DNA from: Alphaproteobacteria bacterium
Lineage (GTDB): Bacteria; Pseudomonadota; Alphaproteobacteria; DSM-16000; Inquilinaceae
Reading direction: 5' to 3'
Assembly: GCA_028277405.1 (NCBI GenBank)
Contig: JANQGH010000055.1
Span: 1 to 64,000, forward strand
Length of the DNA: 64,000 nt
The notes under the pieces were generated by a model, which ran no database searches, was not told the origin of the DNA, and saw nothing but the letters and a program-made list of their open reading frames with translations. The translations under genes were made by a program, and so were the position numbers. The first letter of the stretch is position 1. Each line of letters opens with the position of its first letter. Positions 17,903 through 26,541 of this stretch are shown here, one piece after another.

Positions 17903-19099
17903 CTAGCCCGGCCAGTCCATGGACTGGCCGAAACCGTTTTCGATACTTTCAACCTTCGGCTCGCCGGACGTCACTCCGGAAACGCCAACGACAAAGCAAC
18001 GGGTTACGAATGCCTGGGCCCTGAAGCCGAAGACCACACTGTCGCCGGGCTTCGGCGAGACCGGCCCAGCACAGCTGACCATGCCGTAATAGTCGATAGC
18101 GGACGGCGGCGGGATCTCGACATCCGCCAGCGCGGCTTCGCTGCTGGTGGGCGTGTCAGAGACGATGGCCCTGAGCTGATAGTCGGGGAACACGGGATCG
18201 ATATAGAGGCCTCCGCCAAAGCAGTAGGCGTCGCCGCCATGCAGGTGCGAGATCTCGCTCAAGTAAAGGGTTGCCGGCAGTTCCGGTAGGTCCTCGATCG
18301 CGTGCAGCGGCGTCGTGCCGTGCAGACCGTTGCCGGGCTCGCACTGCGTGACGCCGGCATCGGCCAACGCCTGCAAGGTCACCGTCGATGTGGTGCCGGG
18401 GGCATTGATCTCGATCGCGCCGCGGCCGGCCCTTGCCAAGGTCTCGGCTGCTCTTTCCAAGGTGCGCAGATTGGGCGTCGGGGCGACGCGCCGCCGCTCA
18501 GGGTCGAACAGCAGCGCCGGAAAGGTCGTGATGCCGGCGAAATGGCCGCCCTCAAGCCGGTCCAGCGCGTCCGCGACTCGGCCGATGTCATCGGCCTCAA
18601 AGCCGCCCTCATGGCCCCGATAGAACGTGTCGCCGTCGGCATGGATGCGGGCCAGCAGCGCCTGGTCCCGGCCCAACGCGCGCGCAGCTGCCGCCGCTTC
18701 GCGGGCCTTGGTTTCGCTGAACACGGTCCAGAAGCGCGGGCTTAGCTTTGCCCCGGCCGTCGCTTCGAATCTTGGGATCTGGGTCAGGTGTCCCAGATGG
18801 CCGATGGCCATGCCGGCGCGATGGCAGGCGATGGCGCAGGCCATGTCGACGGCAACCACCTCGTCGATCCCGCCGCGTTTGACCGCCCCGCAGAAGGACG
18901 AAGAGCGCCCGACCTGCTTTGTCATCGCGAAGGTTGCAAGGCCCAGCCGATCCGCCTCGGCCTTGAACCGTCTTGCGTTCGCCTCGACCGCGTCGAGATC
19001 GATCATAAGCGCGTTGGCCGGCACCTGGCCCGCCTGGTGCAGCGCAATCGCCGTTTCGATGAAGCGCGGATTGCGGCGGCGCAGAACGTCGAGAAACAT
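17903..19099 (-). CDS. YhfX-type PLP-dependent protein (alanine-racemase-like fold, putative amino-acid racemase)
   Basis: A 398-aa protein closely recalling E. coli YhfX along its length (start MFLDVLRRRNPRF; middle MTKQVGR, where Lys is the likely PLP anchor; LPTPNLxTL- and LSEISHLHGGDAYCFGGG-like blocks; end VTSGEPKVESIENG). The fold is that of alanine racemase or D-threonine aldolase N-terminal barrels. E. coli YhfX has no firmly established reaction. The ATG at 19099 follows GGAGAAG; the frame stays open upstream but overlaps the permease. It lies between permease and ATPase genes in the ROK operon, so it should act on the imported compound. Confidence 0.85.
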   Translation of the reverse strand: MFLDVLRRRNPRFIETAIALHQAGQVPANALMIDLDAVEANARRFKAEADRLGLATFAMTKQVGRSSSFCGAVKRGGIDEVVAVDMACAIACHRAGMAIGHLGHLTQIPRFEATAGAKLSPRFWTVFSETKAREAAAAARALGRDQALLARIHADGDTFYRGHEGGFEADDIGRVADALDRLEGGHFAGITTFPALLFDPERRRVAPTPNLRTLERAAETLARAGRGAIEINAPGTTSTVTLQALADAGVTQCEPGNGLHGTTPLHAIEDLPELPATLYLSEISHLHGGDAYCFGGGLYIDPVFPDYQLRAIVSDTPTSSEAALADVEIPPPSAIDYYGMVSCAGPVSPKPGDSVVFGFRAQAFVTRCFVVGVSGVTSGEPKVESIENGFGQSMDWPG

Positions 19100-19110
19100 T
19101 GCTTCTTCTC

Positions 19111-20064
19111 CTAGCGCGCCGGCTCGCGCAGCGAAATCGCGACCGCCGCCAAGATGATCAGGCCGCGCACGATCAGTTGCTGCGACACCGACAGGCCCAT
19201 CAGGATCAAGCCGTTGTTCAACATGCCCATCAGCAGCGATCCGAACAGCGCGCCGATGATCGAGCCCTTGCCGCCGTTCAGCTTGGTGCCGCCGACGATC
19301 ACGGCGGCGATCACGATCATCAGGTCCGCCTCGCCCAAGGTGTAGCGCGCGCCCTGGATACGGCCGGCATAGAGCAGGCCGGCGAGGGCGGCGCAGGCGC
19401 CGCTTAGCACCAGGACGCTGAGGCGGATACGTGTGACCTTGACCCGGCAGGCGCGGGCGGCGGCGGCATTGTCCCCCGTCGCCACCACATGGGCGCCGAA
19501 GGTTGTATGCCGATAGACGAGATGCCCTAACGCCACCACCGCCACGGTCCACAGGACCAGCGACGGGATACCGAACAGGGAGCCCGAGCCGAAGAAGCCA
19601 GCGAAGGCCTCGTTGGTGATGGGGATCGAGCGCAGGTCCGTCAGCGTCCGGGCAACGCCGGCGAACAGGCCCATCGTCGCCAGCGTGACCAGGAAGGAGG
19701 GCAGCCTGAGAAAGGCGACGAAGGCGCCGTTGATGGCCCCGATGACACAGCCCGCAGCCAGGGCCGCGGCGATGCCGACCAGGGCCGAGGCCTCCTGCAT
19801 GACCACGGCACCAACCAGCGCCGCGACCGCCACGATCGATCCGAAGGACAGGTCGATCTCGCCGGCCGATAGGACGAAGACCAAGCCAACGGCCATGACG
19901 GTCGCGGGTGCGGTCTGCAGGACGATGTTGATCAGGTTGCGCGAGGACAGAAAGCCGGTGTCCCACAGCGTCACCGAAAAGAACAGAAAGATGACCAGAA
20001 AGCCGACATAGACGACGTTCTGGCGAACGTCGACCCGGTCGAGCAGCCTGTGAACACCATCCAT
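19111..20064 (-). CDS. Sugar-type ABC importer permease (RbsC type)
   Basis: A 317-aa inner-membrane protein with about 8-9 spans. The CUT2 loop reads VIVGGTKLNGGKGSIIGALFG and the early motif is GEIDLSFGSIVAVAALVG. It is the channel of the importer encoded by the ROK operon, 11 bases before the YhfX-like gene, with a hairpin separating it from the binding-protein gene. Confidence 0.92.
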   Translation of the reverse strand: MDGVHRLLDRVDVRQNVVYVGFLVIFLFFSVTLWDTGFLSSRNLINIVLQTAPATVMAVGLVFVLSAGEIDLSFGSIVAVAALVGAVVMQEASALVGIAAALAAGCVIGAINGAFVAFLRLPSFLVTLATMGLFAGVARTLTDLRSIPITNEAFAGFFGSGSLFGIPSLVLWTVAVVALGHLVYRHTTFGAHVVATGDNAAAARACRVKVTRIRLSVLVLSGACAALAGLLYAGRIQGARYTLGEADLMIVIAAVIVGGTKLNGGKGSIIGALFGSLLMGMLNNGLILMGLSVSQQLIVRGLIILAAVAISLREPAR

Positions 20065-20090
20065 CGTCGGGTCCTTCGGATCGATCGGAC

Positions 20091-20121
20091 GGCCGCGCCG
20101 GCACGTGTGACCGGCGCGGCC
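20091..20121 (-). terminator. Intercistronic hairpin after the binding-protein gene
   Basis: GGCCGCGCCGG (20091-20101) and CCGGCGCGGCC (20111-20121) form a perfect 11-bp stem with a 9-base loop, without a T tract. It is placed exactly between binding protein and permease, so a role in mRNA stability or partial termination is likely. Confidence 0.6.
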
Positions 20122-20129
20122 CCTTGCCG

Positions 20130-21185
20130 CTATTGGGCGGCGTTCAGCACGCTTTCCGGCGCATCGCGGTGCAGCGAAATGGTCCAGCCCTCGGCCACAT
20201 TGTCCGCCGTCACGGTGATGGCCGGTGCCACGATGAAGGGCGGCATGGCATTGCCCAACAGGTCGTTGGCGCCGACCGCCGCCATGGCCCGACCCAGCTC
20301 GTAGGCTTCGTCGGCGACGATCGCCGCCACGTTGCCGCCCTGCACCATGTCCAGGGCCACCGGCTCGCTCAGGTCGAGCGTCACCACGCGGGTGTGATCG
20401 TTGCCGTTGGCCCGAAGCGCGGCGATGACACCCTCGGCCGGCTGCGCCCAGGTGACATAGATGCCGTCGAGATCCGGGTAGCGCAGCAAGAGGGCGTTGG
20501 CGATCTCCTCCGCCCGGGCCGGGTCCGCCAAGCCTTCCTCGGCGACGACCTCGATGTTCGGATAGTCGTTGATGATGGTGGTCATGAACGCGTTGTCGCG
20601 CTGGTTGGTCACGTAATAGTCGGCGTCGTGATAGATCCAGGCGACCTGGCCTTCTTCGCCCATCGCGGCGGCCAGGGCATCGGCGGCCTGCTTGCCCATT
20701 TGGAACAGATCGTCGGTCACGATCGCGGCATAGTCCTCGCCATGGACATAGCCGCTGGGCAGGTTGGACAGGAACACCAGGCTGACGCCGGCTTCCGCCG
20801 CCTCGCTGAACGCTTCGGCCGAGGTGACCGGGTCGAGGGGCAGGGCGATGATGATGTCCGGCTCCAAGGTCAGCGCGGTCTCGATGTCACTGCGCTGCCG
20901 GGCGGCGTCGAAGCCTGCGTCGGTGGTCGCGACCACCTCGATGCCGAGACGTTCGAATTCGTCGGTCGCGCCGTCCGTCACGGCATTCACGAAATCGGCC
21001 GAAGTGTGCCACAGCAGGGCCGCCGTCGCCCCACGCTCGCGAAGGGTTTCGGCATCGGAATCGGAAACCGTGATGGTTGCCGACGGCGTGGCCTCCTCGC
21101 CACCCGGGCCGACGGTCTCGGCTGCAGCAGACCCGCTGAATAACACCAGGCCGGTCGCGATGGCGGTGGTCAGTCGTATGGTCAT
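20130..21185 (-). CDS. Sugar-type ABC importer substrate-binding protein (ribose family)
   Basis: A 351-aa periplasmic protein of the Peripla_BP_4 group. A signal peptide spans residues 1-22 (hydrophobic ATGLVLFSGSAAA). The ATG at 21185 follows GGGGAG and overlaps the upstream hydrolase by 4 bases. Ribose-type landmarks such as ALPLDPVTSAEAFSEAAEAGV are present. Although this family usually binds sugars or autoinducer-2, its neighbours act on amino compounds, so an amino-sugar, glycated amino acid or similar ligand is possible. Confidence 0.88.
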   Translation of the reverse strand: MTIRLTTAIATGLVLFSGSAAAETVGPGGEEATPSATITVSDSDAETLRERGATAALLWHTSADFVNAVTDGATDEFERLGIEVVATTDAGFDAARQRSDIETALTLEPDIIIALPLDPVTSAEAFSEAAEAGVSLVFLSNLPSGYVHGEDYAAIVTDDLFQMGKQAADALAAAMGEEGQVAWIYHDADYYVTNQRDNAFMTTIINDYPNIEVVAEEGLADPARAEEIANALLLRYPDLDGIYVTWAQPAEGVIAALRANGNDHTRVVTLDLSEPVALDMVQGGNVAAIVADEAYELGRAMAAVGANDLLGNAMPPFIVAPAITVTADNVAEGWTISLHRDAPESVLNAAQ

Positions 21186-22474
21186 GATGGATCTCCCCTT
21201 CCATTGACGTGGTTGATGGCAACAGTGCCGCAGAAATCGGCGATGAAGGCGGCGAAGGCGACGATGCCGGCCAGGTACTCCTCGACCGACACATGTTCCT
21301 CCAGCGTGTGGCAATTGCGAATGTCGCCGGGTGCGCAATAGACGGTCGGTACGCCCAGCCGATCGACCAGGAAGGGCGCCTCGGACCAGTAGGGCGCACC
21401 GTCGATCGAGCCCCGGCCGGGCAGGGCTTCGTCCAGCCGTCTCCTTAAGGCGGCGATGGCCGGCAGATCGGCGTCGGTTTCCGTCGGTGACCCGCCGAGC
21501 GGGTGGTCGCGACCGGCCGGGAAATCGACAGAGACTGCGATTTCGGGGTCCGTCACAGCGTCGCGGACGGTTTGCTCGATCTCACCGGCTGCCGTGTCCA
21601 GGCTTTCGCCCGGCCGCAATTTGCGGATCAGCGACAGCGCGCACTCGCCAGGCACGGCGATGTAGCCGCCGGACTTGATTTCGGTGACGAGCAGGAAGGA
21701 CCGACCGATCAAAGGGTGGGTGCCCCGTTCGGCCAGATCATCGGAATGGCGCCACAGGGCGGACAGAACGCCATGGGCGGCCTTCAGCGCATCCTTGCCA
21801 AGCTCCGGCACACCGAAATAGGCGGACTTGCCTGTGACGGTGATGTCGGCGATCAGAAAGCCCATCTGCACGGGGTAGATCGCGAGTTGCGTGGGCTCGA
21901 CATAGATCGCGAAGTCGGGCCTCGCGACTTCGCCGCTTTCGCACAGCGCGACATAGTCTTTCGCTCCCTCGCTGCGCCCCATGTCCGGCTCGCCGCTTTC
22001 CTCGTCGCCGATGAAGGCAAAGCCGACATCGCCGGAAAGCTCGACACCGACGGCGTCGAGCAGGCGCAGCGCCGAGAGGCTGGCGCAGATGCCGGCCTTC
22101 AGATCGCCGGAACCGCGCCCCCACAGCGCGCCGTCGACGATGGCGCCGCCAAACGGGTCCTCACGTTCGGTCCCCTGCCAATGCTCGCGCCAGCCGCGCA
22201 CATGCACCGTGTCCGTATGGCCCATGAACAGCAGTTTCGGGCCGTGGCCCTTGCCCCTCCGTTCGCCCCAGACATTGGGCCGGCCAGGGGCGAAGTCTCG
22301 ATGCCCCGTCGCAACACCGAGTTCGCGCAACTCCGTTTCCAGCAGTTCGGCGAAGTTTGTCTCGTTGCCGGTGATGCTTTCGCGCGCGACCGCGCGTCGC
22401 CACAGATCGATTGCCGTGCCCTCGTCTAGGGCCGCGCGTAGCTCGGCGGCGGAGGGCGGCTGGTGCGGGATCAT
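21182..22474 (-). CDS. M20-family metallohydrolase (ArgE/DapE/carboxypeptidase type)
   Basis: A 430-aa zinc hydrolase. Metal and catalytic residues lie in FMGHTDTVHV, GRGSGDLKAG, FIGDEESGEPDMG and later HTLEEHVSVEEYL. A lid/dimerisation domain sits in the middle. Family members remove acyl groups from N-acyl amino acids or cleave dipeptides. The start at 22474 overlaps the ROK gene by 4 bases and the stop overlaps the binding-protein gene by 4, so it is a core member of the operon. It suggests the imported ligand carries an amide bond cut in the cytoplasm. Confidence 0.88.
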   Translation of the reverse strand: MIPHQPPSAAELRAALDEGTAIDLWRRAVARESITGNETNFAELLETELRELGVATGHRDFAPGRPNVWGERRGKGHGPKLLFMGHTDTVHVRGWREHWQGTEREDPFGGAIVDGALWGRGSGDLKAGICASLSALRLLDAVGVELSGDVGFAFIGDEESGEPDMGRSEGAKDYVALCESGEVARPDFAIYVEPTQLAIYPVQMGFLIADITVTGKSAYFGVPELGKDALKAAHGVLSALWRHSDDLAERGTHPLIGRSFLLVTEIKSGGYIAVPGECALSLIRKLRPGESLDTAAGEIEQTVRDAVTDPEIAVSVDFPAGRDHPLGGSPTETDADLPAIAALRRRLDEALPGRGSIDGAPYWSEAPFLVDRLGVPTVYCAPGDIRNCHTLEEHVSVEEYLAGIVAFAAFIADFCGTVAINHVNGRGDPS

Positions 22475-23670
22475 TCGGCCACGCCCGCGATGACCTGGTC
22501 GGCCGGTGGTAGAGAGATCCCCGTCGAAGCGACAGGCGCGCCGAACAGGGATTTGTGCAGAAGGCCCAGTCCGATCGCCGTGGCGCCGACGATGGTCGCG
22601 TTGGCGCCCAACTGACCGGCCTCGACCTCCGGCGGCCGCGTCATGCAACCGGGCAGGATCTCGCGCACGCGGGAGACAATCTCCTCGCGTCCGCCAATGC
22701 CGCCGCCCAGCAGGACCCGCACCGGGTCGACGATGGCGCAGATGGCCGCGACCGCGCGGGCCATCACCGTCGCGGTGTCGTCAAGAACCGCGCGGGCCGA
22801 GGCGTCGCCGGCTTCGGCAAGATCGAAGATGCGTGGAACCGATTCAGCATGCCCGGCCAGATCGCGAAAGCGCCGTTCGATGCCGAGCATGCCGACGCGC
22901 CGTTCCAGCGCGCCGACGCGCCTTGCTTCGGCGCTGAAGGGATCGCTGCCAAACGGCAGATAGCCCAGTTCGCCGGCCGCGCCGGTCGCACCCCGGACGA
23001 GCTCGCCGCCGATCATGATACCCGCGCCGAGGCCGGTACCGAGCGCGATGTAGACCAGATCGTCGACATTGCGCCCGGCGCCGAGCCAGTGTTCGCCGAA
23101 CGCCGCCAGGTTGACGTCGTTTTCCAGCACGACCTCGACCCCCAACCGGGCGCTGATCGCCTGTCCGATATCGATTTCCTCGAAGCCCGGGATGTTGGGT
23201 GCCAGAACAACATGGCCGGAGCCTGGCCTCGGGGCGCCCGGAACGGCCACAACCGCCAACCGGATGCGGTCCGTGTCAACGGCGGCTGTCTTTGTCGTCA
23301 GGCGCGCCAGACCGACGATTTGCTCGACGACATGCAGTTTGCCGCGCTTGTCGGTTGGCGCCACCTCCTCGGCCAGGGTGCGGCAGGCGAGATCGCACAG
23401 GGCGACGCGCACCTTGGTGCCGCCAAGGTCGACCGCGATGATAAACGCCGCGCGCGGATTGACCTCGTAGGTGATCGCCGTTCGGCCGATATGGCCACTG
23501 GTCCGGCCCGTCTCGGTAACGAAACCGTCTTCTTCAAGCTGGCCGACAATCTCGGAGATCGTCTGCTTGGACAGGCCGGTCTGCTTGGCGAGGCTGGCGC
23601 GCGAGATCGGCGCGCAGCGCAAGATGGCCGCCATGACGGCTTGCTTTGACAGTTGACGCGAGAGGGTCAC
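22471..23670 (-). CDS. ROK-family transcriptional regulator (XylR/NagC type)
   Basis: A 399-aa repressor-type protein with an N-terminal winged helix (CAPISRASLAKQTGLSKQTI) and a ROK sugar-kinase-like domain (VDLGGTKVRVALCD, GTGLGAGIMIGGELVRGATGAAGELG). The ROK zinc motif CxCGxxGCxE is absent. The GTG start at 23670 lies just downstream of a perfect inverted repeat of the kind bound by XylR-type ROK repressors. It is the first gene of the operon and presumably represses it, released by a sugar-like ligand. Confidence 0.9.
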   Translation of the reverse strand: MTLSRQLSKQAVMAAILRCAPISRASLAKQTGLSKQTISEIVGQLEEDGFVTETGRTSGHIGRTAITYEVNPRAAFIIAVDLGGTKVRVALCDLACRTLAEEVAPTDKRGKLHVVEQIVGLARLTTKTAAVDTDRIRLAVVAVPGAPRPGSGHVVLAPNIPGFEEIDIGQAISARLGVEVVLENDVNLAAFGEHWLGAGRNVDDLVYIALGTGLGAGIMIGGELVRGATGAAGELGYLPFGSDPFSAEARRVGALERRVGMLGIERRFRDLAGHAESVPRIFDLAEAGDASARAVLDDTATVMARAVAAICAIVDPVRVLLGGGIGGREEIVSRVREILPGCMTRPPEVEAGQLGANATIVGATAIGLGLLHKSLFGAPVASTGISLPPADQVIAGVAE

Positions 23671-23693
23671 GTCGGACAGGCCTCCGAGCTGAT

Positions 23694-23724
23694 CTATTAG
23701 TTCGGTATCAGAACGAACTAATAG
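23694..23724. promoter_or_regulatory. Perfect inverted repeat, likely ROK repressor operator
   Basis: CTATTAGTTCG (23694-23704) and CGAACTAATAG (23714-23724) are perfect inverse complements round a 9-base spacer. The TTAGTT...AACTAA core matches known XylR-type ROK operators. The site lies in the 142-bp gap between the ROK operon and the divergent proline-racemase-family gene and could control both. Confidence 0.75.
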
Positions 23725-23812
23725 GCGTATGTCAATATGGTGTTGCCGGCTGGCCGCTTGGCATGGCTTTTGACGGGGTCAGTCGGAGATCGCGCCCAAC
23801 GCCGGGGAAGTC

Positions 23813-24847
23813 ATGCGCACCACCAAAGCCATTCATGTCATCTCGGCCCACGCCGAGGGCGAGGTCGGCGACGTGATCGTCGGCGGTGTGGCGCCACCAC
23901 CGGGTGACACGCTGTGGGATCAGCGCAGCTTCATCGCGCAAGACGGCGCGCTGCGCAGCTTCGTCCTGAACGAGCCGAGGGGCGGTGTCTTTCGCCACGT
24001 CAATTTGCTCGTCCCGCCGAAGCATCCCGACGCGCAGATGGGCTTCATCATTATGGAGCCCGAAGACACGCCGCCCATGTCCGGCTCCAACGCGATCTGT
24101 GTCGCGACGGTTTTGCTGGATGGCGGCATTGTGCCCATGCAAGAGCCGGTTACGGAGATGATCCTGGAGGCCCCCGGCGGTCTGGTGCGCATCAAGGCCG
24201 ATTGCCGAAACGGCAAGGCGGAGCGCATCACCGTCAGGAACATGCCCTCCTTTGTCGACCGGCTCGACGCGACGGTGGAGGTGGCGGGGCTCGGTCCGCT
24301 GACGGTCGACACCGCCTTTGGTGGCGACAGTTTCGTCATCGTGAACGCCGATGATGTCGGCTTTCAGATTGTGCCGGCCGAGGTGCGCGACATTGCCCGC
24401 CTAGGCGTCGAGGTGACCAGAGCCGCGAACGAACAACTCGGCTTCTCGCACCCCGACAATCCCGACTGGGATCACATCTCCTTCTGCCTGTTCGCCGGGC
24501 CCCTGGAGAAAACGGATGGGGGTTTCACCGCACGATCGGCCGTCTCGGTTCGGCCGGGCAAGGTCGATCGCTCGCCGATCGGGACGGGCGTGTCGGCGCG
24601 CATGGCGGTCCTGAACGCGCGCGGCGTGATGCAGGTTGGCCAGACTCTGACCGCCCGATCGATCCTGGACTCCGCCTTCGTCGGCCGTATCGCCGAGACG
24701 ACCATGGTTGGCGGTCGCGCGGCCATCGTTCCCGAAATCTCGGGTCGAGGCTGGATCACCGGCATCCATCAACACATGCTGGACCCCGACGACCCTTGGC
24801 CGTTGGGCTATCGGCTCAGTGACACGTGGGGGCAGGACACCGGCTGA
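23813..24847 (+). CDS. Proline racemase-family protein with altered catalytic pair (Ser/Ile)
   Basis: A 344-aa protein of the proline racemase / 4-hydroxyproline epimerase / trans-3-hydroxyproline dehydratase superfamily. Known members use Cys/Cys, Ser/Cys or Cys/Thr pairs at two sites. Here the first is Ser90 ([11 protein letters not shown]) and the second, in [14 protein letters not shown], is Ile256 (codon ATC at 24578-24580). The rest is well conserved (AYGGDSF-like [17 protein letters not shown]). An inactive enzyme or a changed reaction are both possible. It is divergent from the ROK operon and converges on the GntR gene 9 bases away. Confidence 0.85.
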   Translation: MRTTKAIHVISAHAEGEVGDVIVGGVAPPPGDTLWDQRSFIAQDGALRSFVLNEPRGGVFRHVNLLVPPKHPDAQMGFIIMEPEDTPPMSGSNAICVATVLLDGGIVPMQEPVTEMILEAPGGLVRIKADCRNGKAERITVRNMPSFVDRLDATVEVAGLGPLTVDTAFGGDSFVIVNADDVGFQIVPAEVRDIARLGVEVTRAANEQLGFSHPDNPDWDHISFCLFAGPLEKTDGGFTARSAVSVRPGKVDRSPIGTGVSARMAVLNARGVMQVGQTLTARSILDSAFVGRIAETTMVGGRAAIVPEISGRGWITGIHQHMLDPDDPWPLGYRLSDTWGQDTG

Positions 24848-24856
24848 AGCACCTGC

Positions 24857-25573
24857 TCAGGGCTGCGGGCCGGCCGTCCCCTCTTCCTCGGTCTGGCTCA
24901 GGAACGAAACGACCTGATCGAGCCCCTGGCGCATGTGGTCTTCCAGATGCCGCAACATGGCGTCGAGATCGTCGCCGGTGGCCAGTTCGACATAGCGGTC
25001 GTTGCCCCGCTTCAGGGGCAGCAGGTTGGCATTGGCCCGATGGTGCCAGGTGAAATAGGTCTGCAGCCTTGGCCTCATCCGCTGCCAGATCTCGAAAAGC
25101 AGGGCGTGGTCGGCGCGTTCGAACACCCAGCTATGGATGTCGAGTTCGCGGCGGATCGACAGCGCGTCGTCGCCCTCGTCGATGGCGTCGTGAAACCGAC
25201 GCAAGCGATCCTTCAGGTCGGACAGGCTGCGCCGGTCGCGGCGGTCCCAGGCGGCGCGGAAGGCAAACGCCTCCAGGTTGGCGCGCAACGAGTACAGTTC
25301 CCGCAGGTCACGGCGGGTCAGCCGGCGCACGTAAAGGCCCTTGTAAGGCTGGCTGTCCAGCAACCCGGCCTCCACCAGGTCGCGGATCGCCTCGCGCAGG
25401 GGCCCGCGGCTCACATCCAGGCGCTTAGCGAGGTCCATCTCCGTCAGGCGCCGCCCGGCTTCCAGCTGCCCCGTTATGATCAGGTCGCGCAGCCGGTCGA
25501 CCACTTGGCCGCGCAAGGTACGTGTACCGATCGGGGCGATCTCGCCCGGTCCGGCGACAGGATTGTCAGGCAA
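24857..25573 (-). CDS. GntR-family regulator, FCD type
   Basis: A 238-aa regulator with a winged helix (MDLAKRLDVSRGPLREAIRD, about residues 45-64) and a helical FCD ligand-binding domain (RRELDIHSWVFERADH). The TTG at 25573 overlaps the aminotransferase stop by 8 bases. It is the last gene of the amino-acid ABC operon and probably its autoregulator, likely binding the site at 29660-29681. FCD domains usually bind organic or amino acids. Confidence 0.87.
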   Translation of the reverse strand: MPDNPVAGPGEIAPIGTRTLRGQVVDRLRDLIITGQLEAGRRLTEMDLAKRLDVSRGPLREAIRDLVEAGLLDSQPYKGLYVRRLTRRDLRELYSLRANLEAFAFRAAWDRRDRRSLSDLKDRLRRFHDAIDEGDDALSIRRELDIHSWVFERADHALLFEIWQRMRPRLQTYFTWHHRANANLLPLKRGNDRYVELATGDDLDAMLRHLEDHMRQGLDQVVSFLSQTEEEGTAGPQP

Positions 25574-26507
25574 GCCCGCACTCCCGCCTGATCAGATCGG
25601 CATAGAGCGACCGGATGCGCTGAGCCATCGGGCCAGGCCAGGACGTGCCGATCTGGCGGCCGTCGATTTCGCGCACCGGCGTCTGGGCGCCGAAGGTGCC
25701 GGTGACGAAGGCCTCGTCCGCGCCGTAGGTCTCGACCAGCGAGAAGGCACGTTCGTGGACCGGGATGCCGTCGGCGCGCGCCAGATCGATCACCTTCTGG
25801 CGCGTGATGCCGTTCATGCAATAGTCGCCGGTCGAGGTCCAAAGTTCGCCCTTGCGCACGATGAAGAAGTTGGTGGAGTTGGTGGTGTTGACGAAGCCCT
25901 GCGGGTCCAGCATCAGCGCCTCGTCCGCGCCCGCCTTCAGCGCGTGGACCAGGGCCAGGATACAGTTTAGCTTGCTGTGCGAATTCAGCTTCGGGTCCTG
26001 GGTCATGGGCAGGCCACGATGGATCGGCACGGTATGCAGGCTGAGCCCGCGCCGGATCGTCTTCTCGTCGGCCACCTTGTATTCGGGAATGACCACGATC
26101 GTCGGCCCATAGACGCTGAGCCGAGGGTCCTGAAACGGCGATTTCTTGCGGCCCCGCGTGACCATCAGCCGGACATGGACATCATCGGTCATGCCGTTGG
26201 CCCGCGCGGTCTCATAGAGCAGCGCGGCGACCTCCTCCTTGGTCTTGCCGATATCCAGATCGATGGCGAGCGCGGCTTCGAACAGCCGGTCAAGATGGTC
26301 GTCCAGAAAGGCGAAGACGCCGTTATAGAGCCGCAAGCCCTCCCACACGCCGTCGCCCAGCATGAAGCCGCTGTCATAGACCGAGACCTTGGCCTCGTCC
26401 TTGGGCAGCATCTCGCCGTCGACATAGATCAGAATGTCGGCGTTGCGCGGGTCCTCCTCGCTGTCATGGGTGCTGACGGAAGATCGAACGGCGTCGGTTA
26501 TGTCCAT
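25566..26507 (-). CDS. Class IV aminotransferase (D-amino-acid/branched-chain type)
   Basis: A 313-aa PLP enzyme of fold type IV. The motif SVYDSGFMLGDGVWEGLRLYNG is typical of D-amino-acid and related transaminases; the PLP Lys lies in NSHSKLNCILALVHA, and the end of the active site in VTGTFGAQTPVREIDGR. The ATG at 26507 was chosen because homology starts just after it. Substrates could be D-amino acids, branched-chain amino acids or (R)-amines. Its place behind an amino-acid importer and beside racemase-like genes favours a D-amino acid. Confidence 0.85.
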   Translation of the reverse strand: MDITDAVRSSVSTHDSEEDPRNADILIYVDGEMLPKDEAKVSVYDSGFMLGDGVWEGLRLYNGVFAFLDDHLDRLFEAALAIDLDIGKTKEEVAALLYETARANGMTDDVHVRLMVTRGRKKSPFQDPRLSVYGPTIVVIPEYKVADEKTIRRGLSLHTVPIHRGLPMTQDPKLNSHSKLNCILALVHALKAGADEALMLDPQGFVNTTNSTNFFIVRKGELWTSTGDYCMNGITRQKVIDLARADGIPVHERAFSLVETYGADEAFVTGTFGAQTPVREIDGRQIGTSWPGPMAQRIRSLYADLIRRECGLA

Positions 26508-26541
26508 ATTGGTGCTTTCCGCATATGCCGCGAAGGTCTCA

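Noticed and set aside
19100-20104. Apparent fusion of the YhfX-like protein to an upstream 335-residue part
   Set aside because: The upstream part overlaps the permease gene in another frame and is low-complexity; the ATG at 19099 has a good ribosome site.
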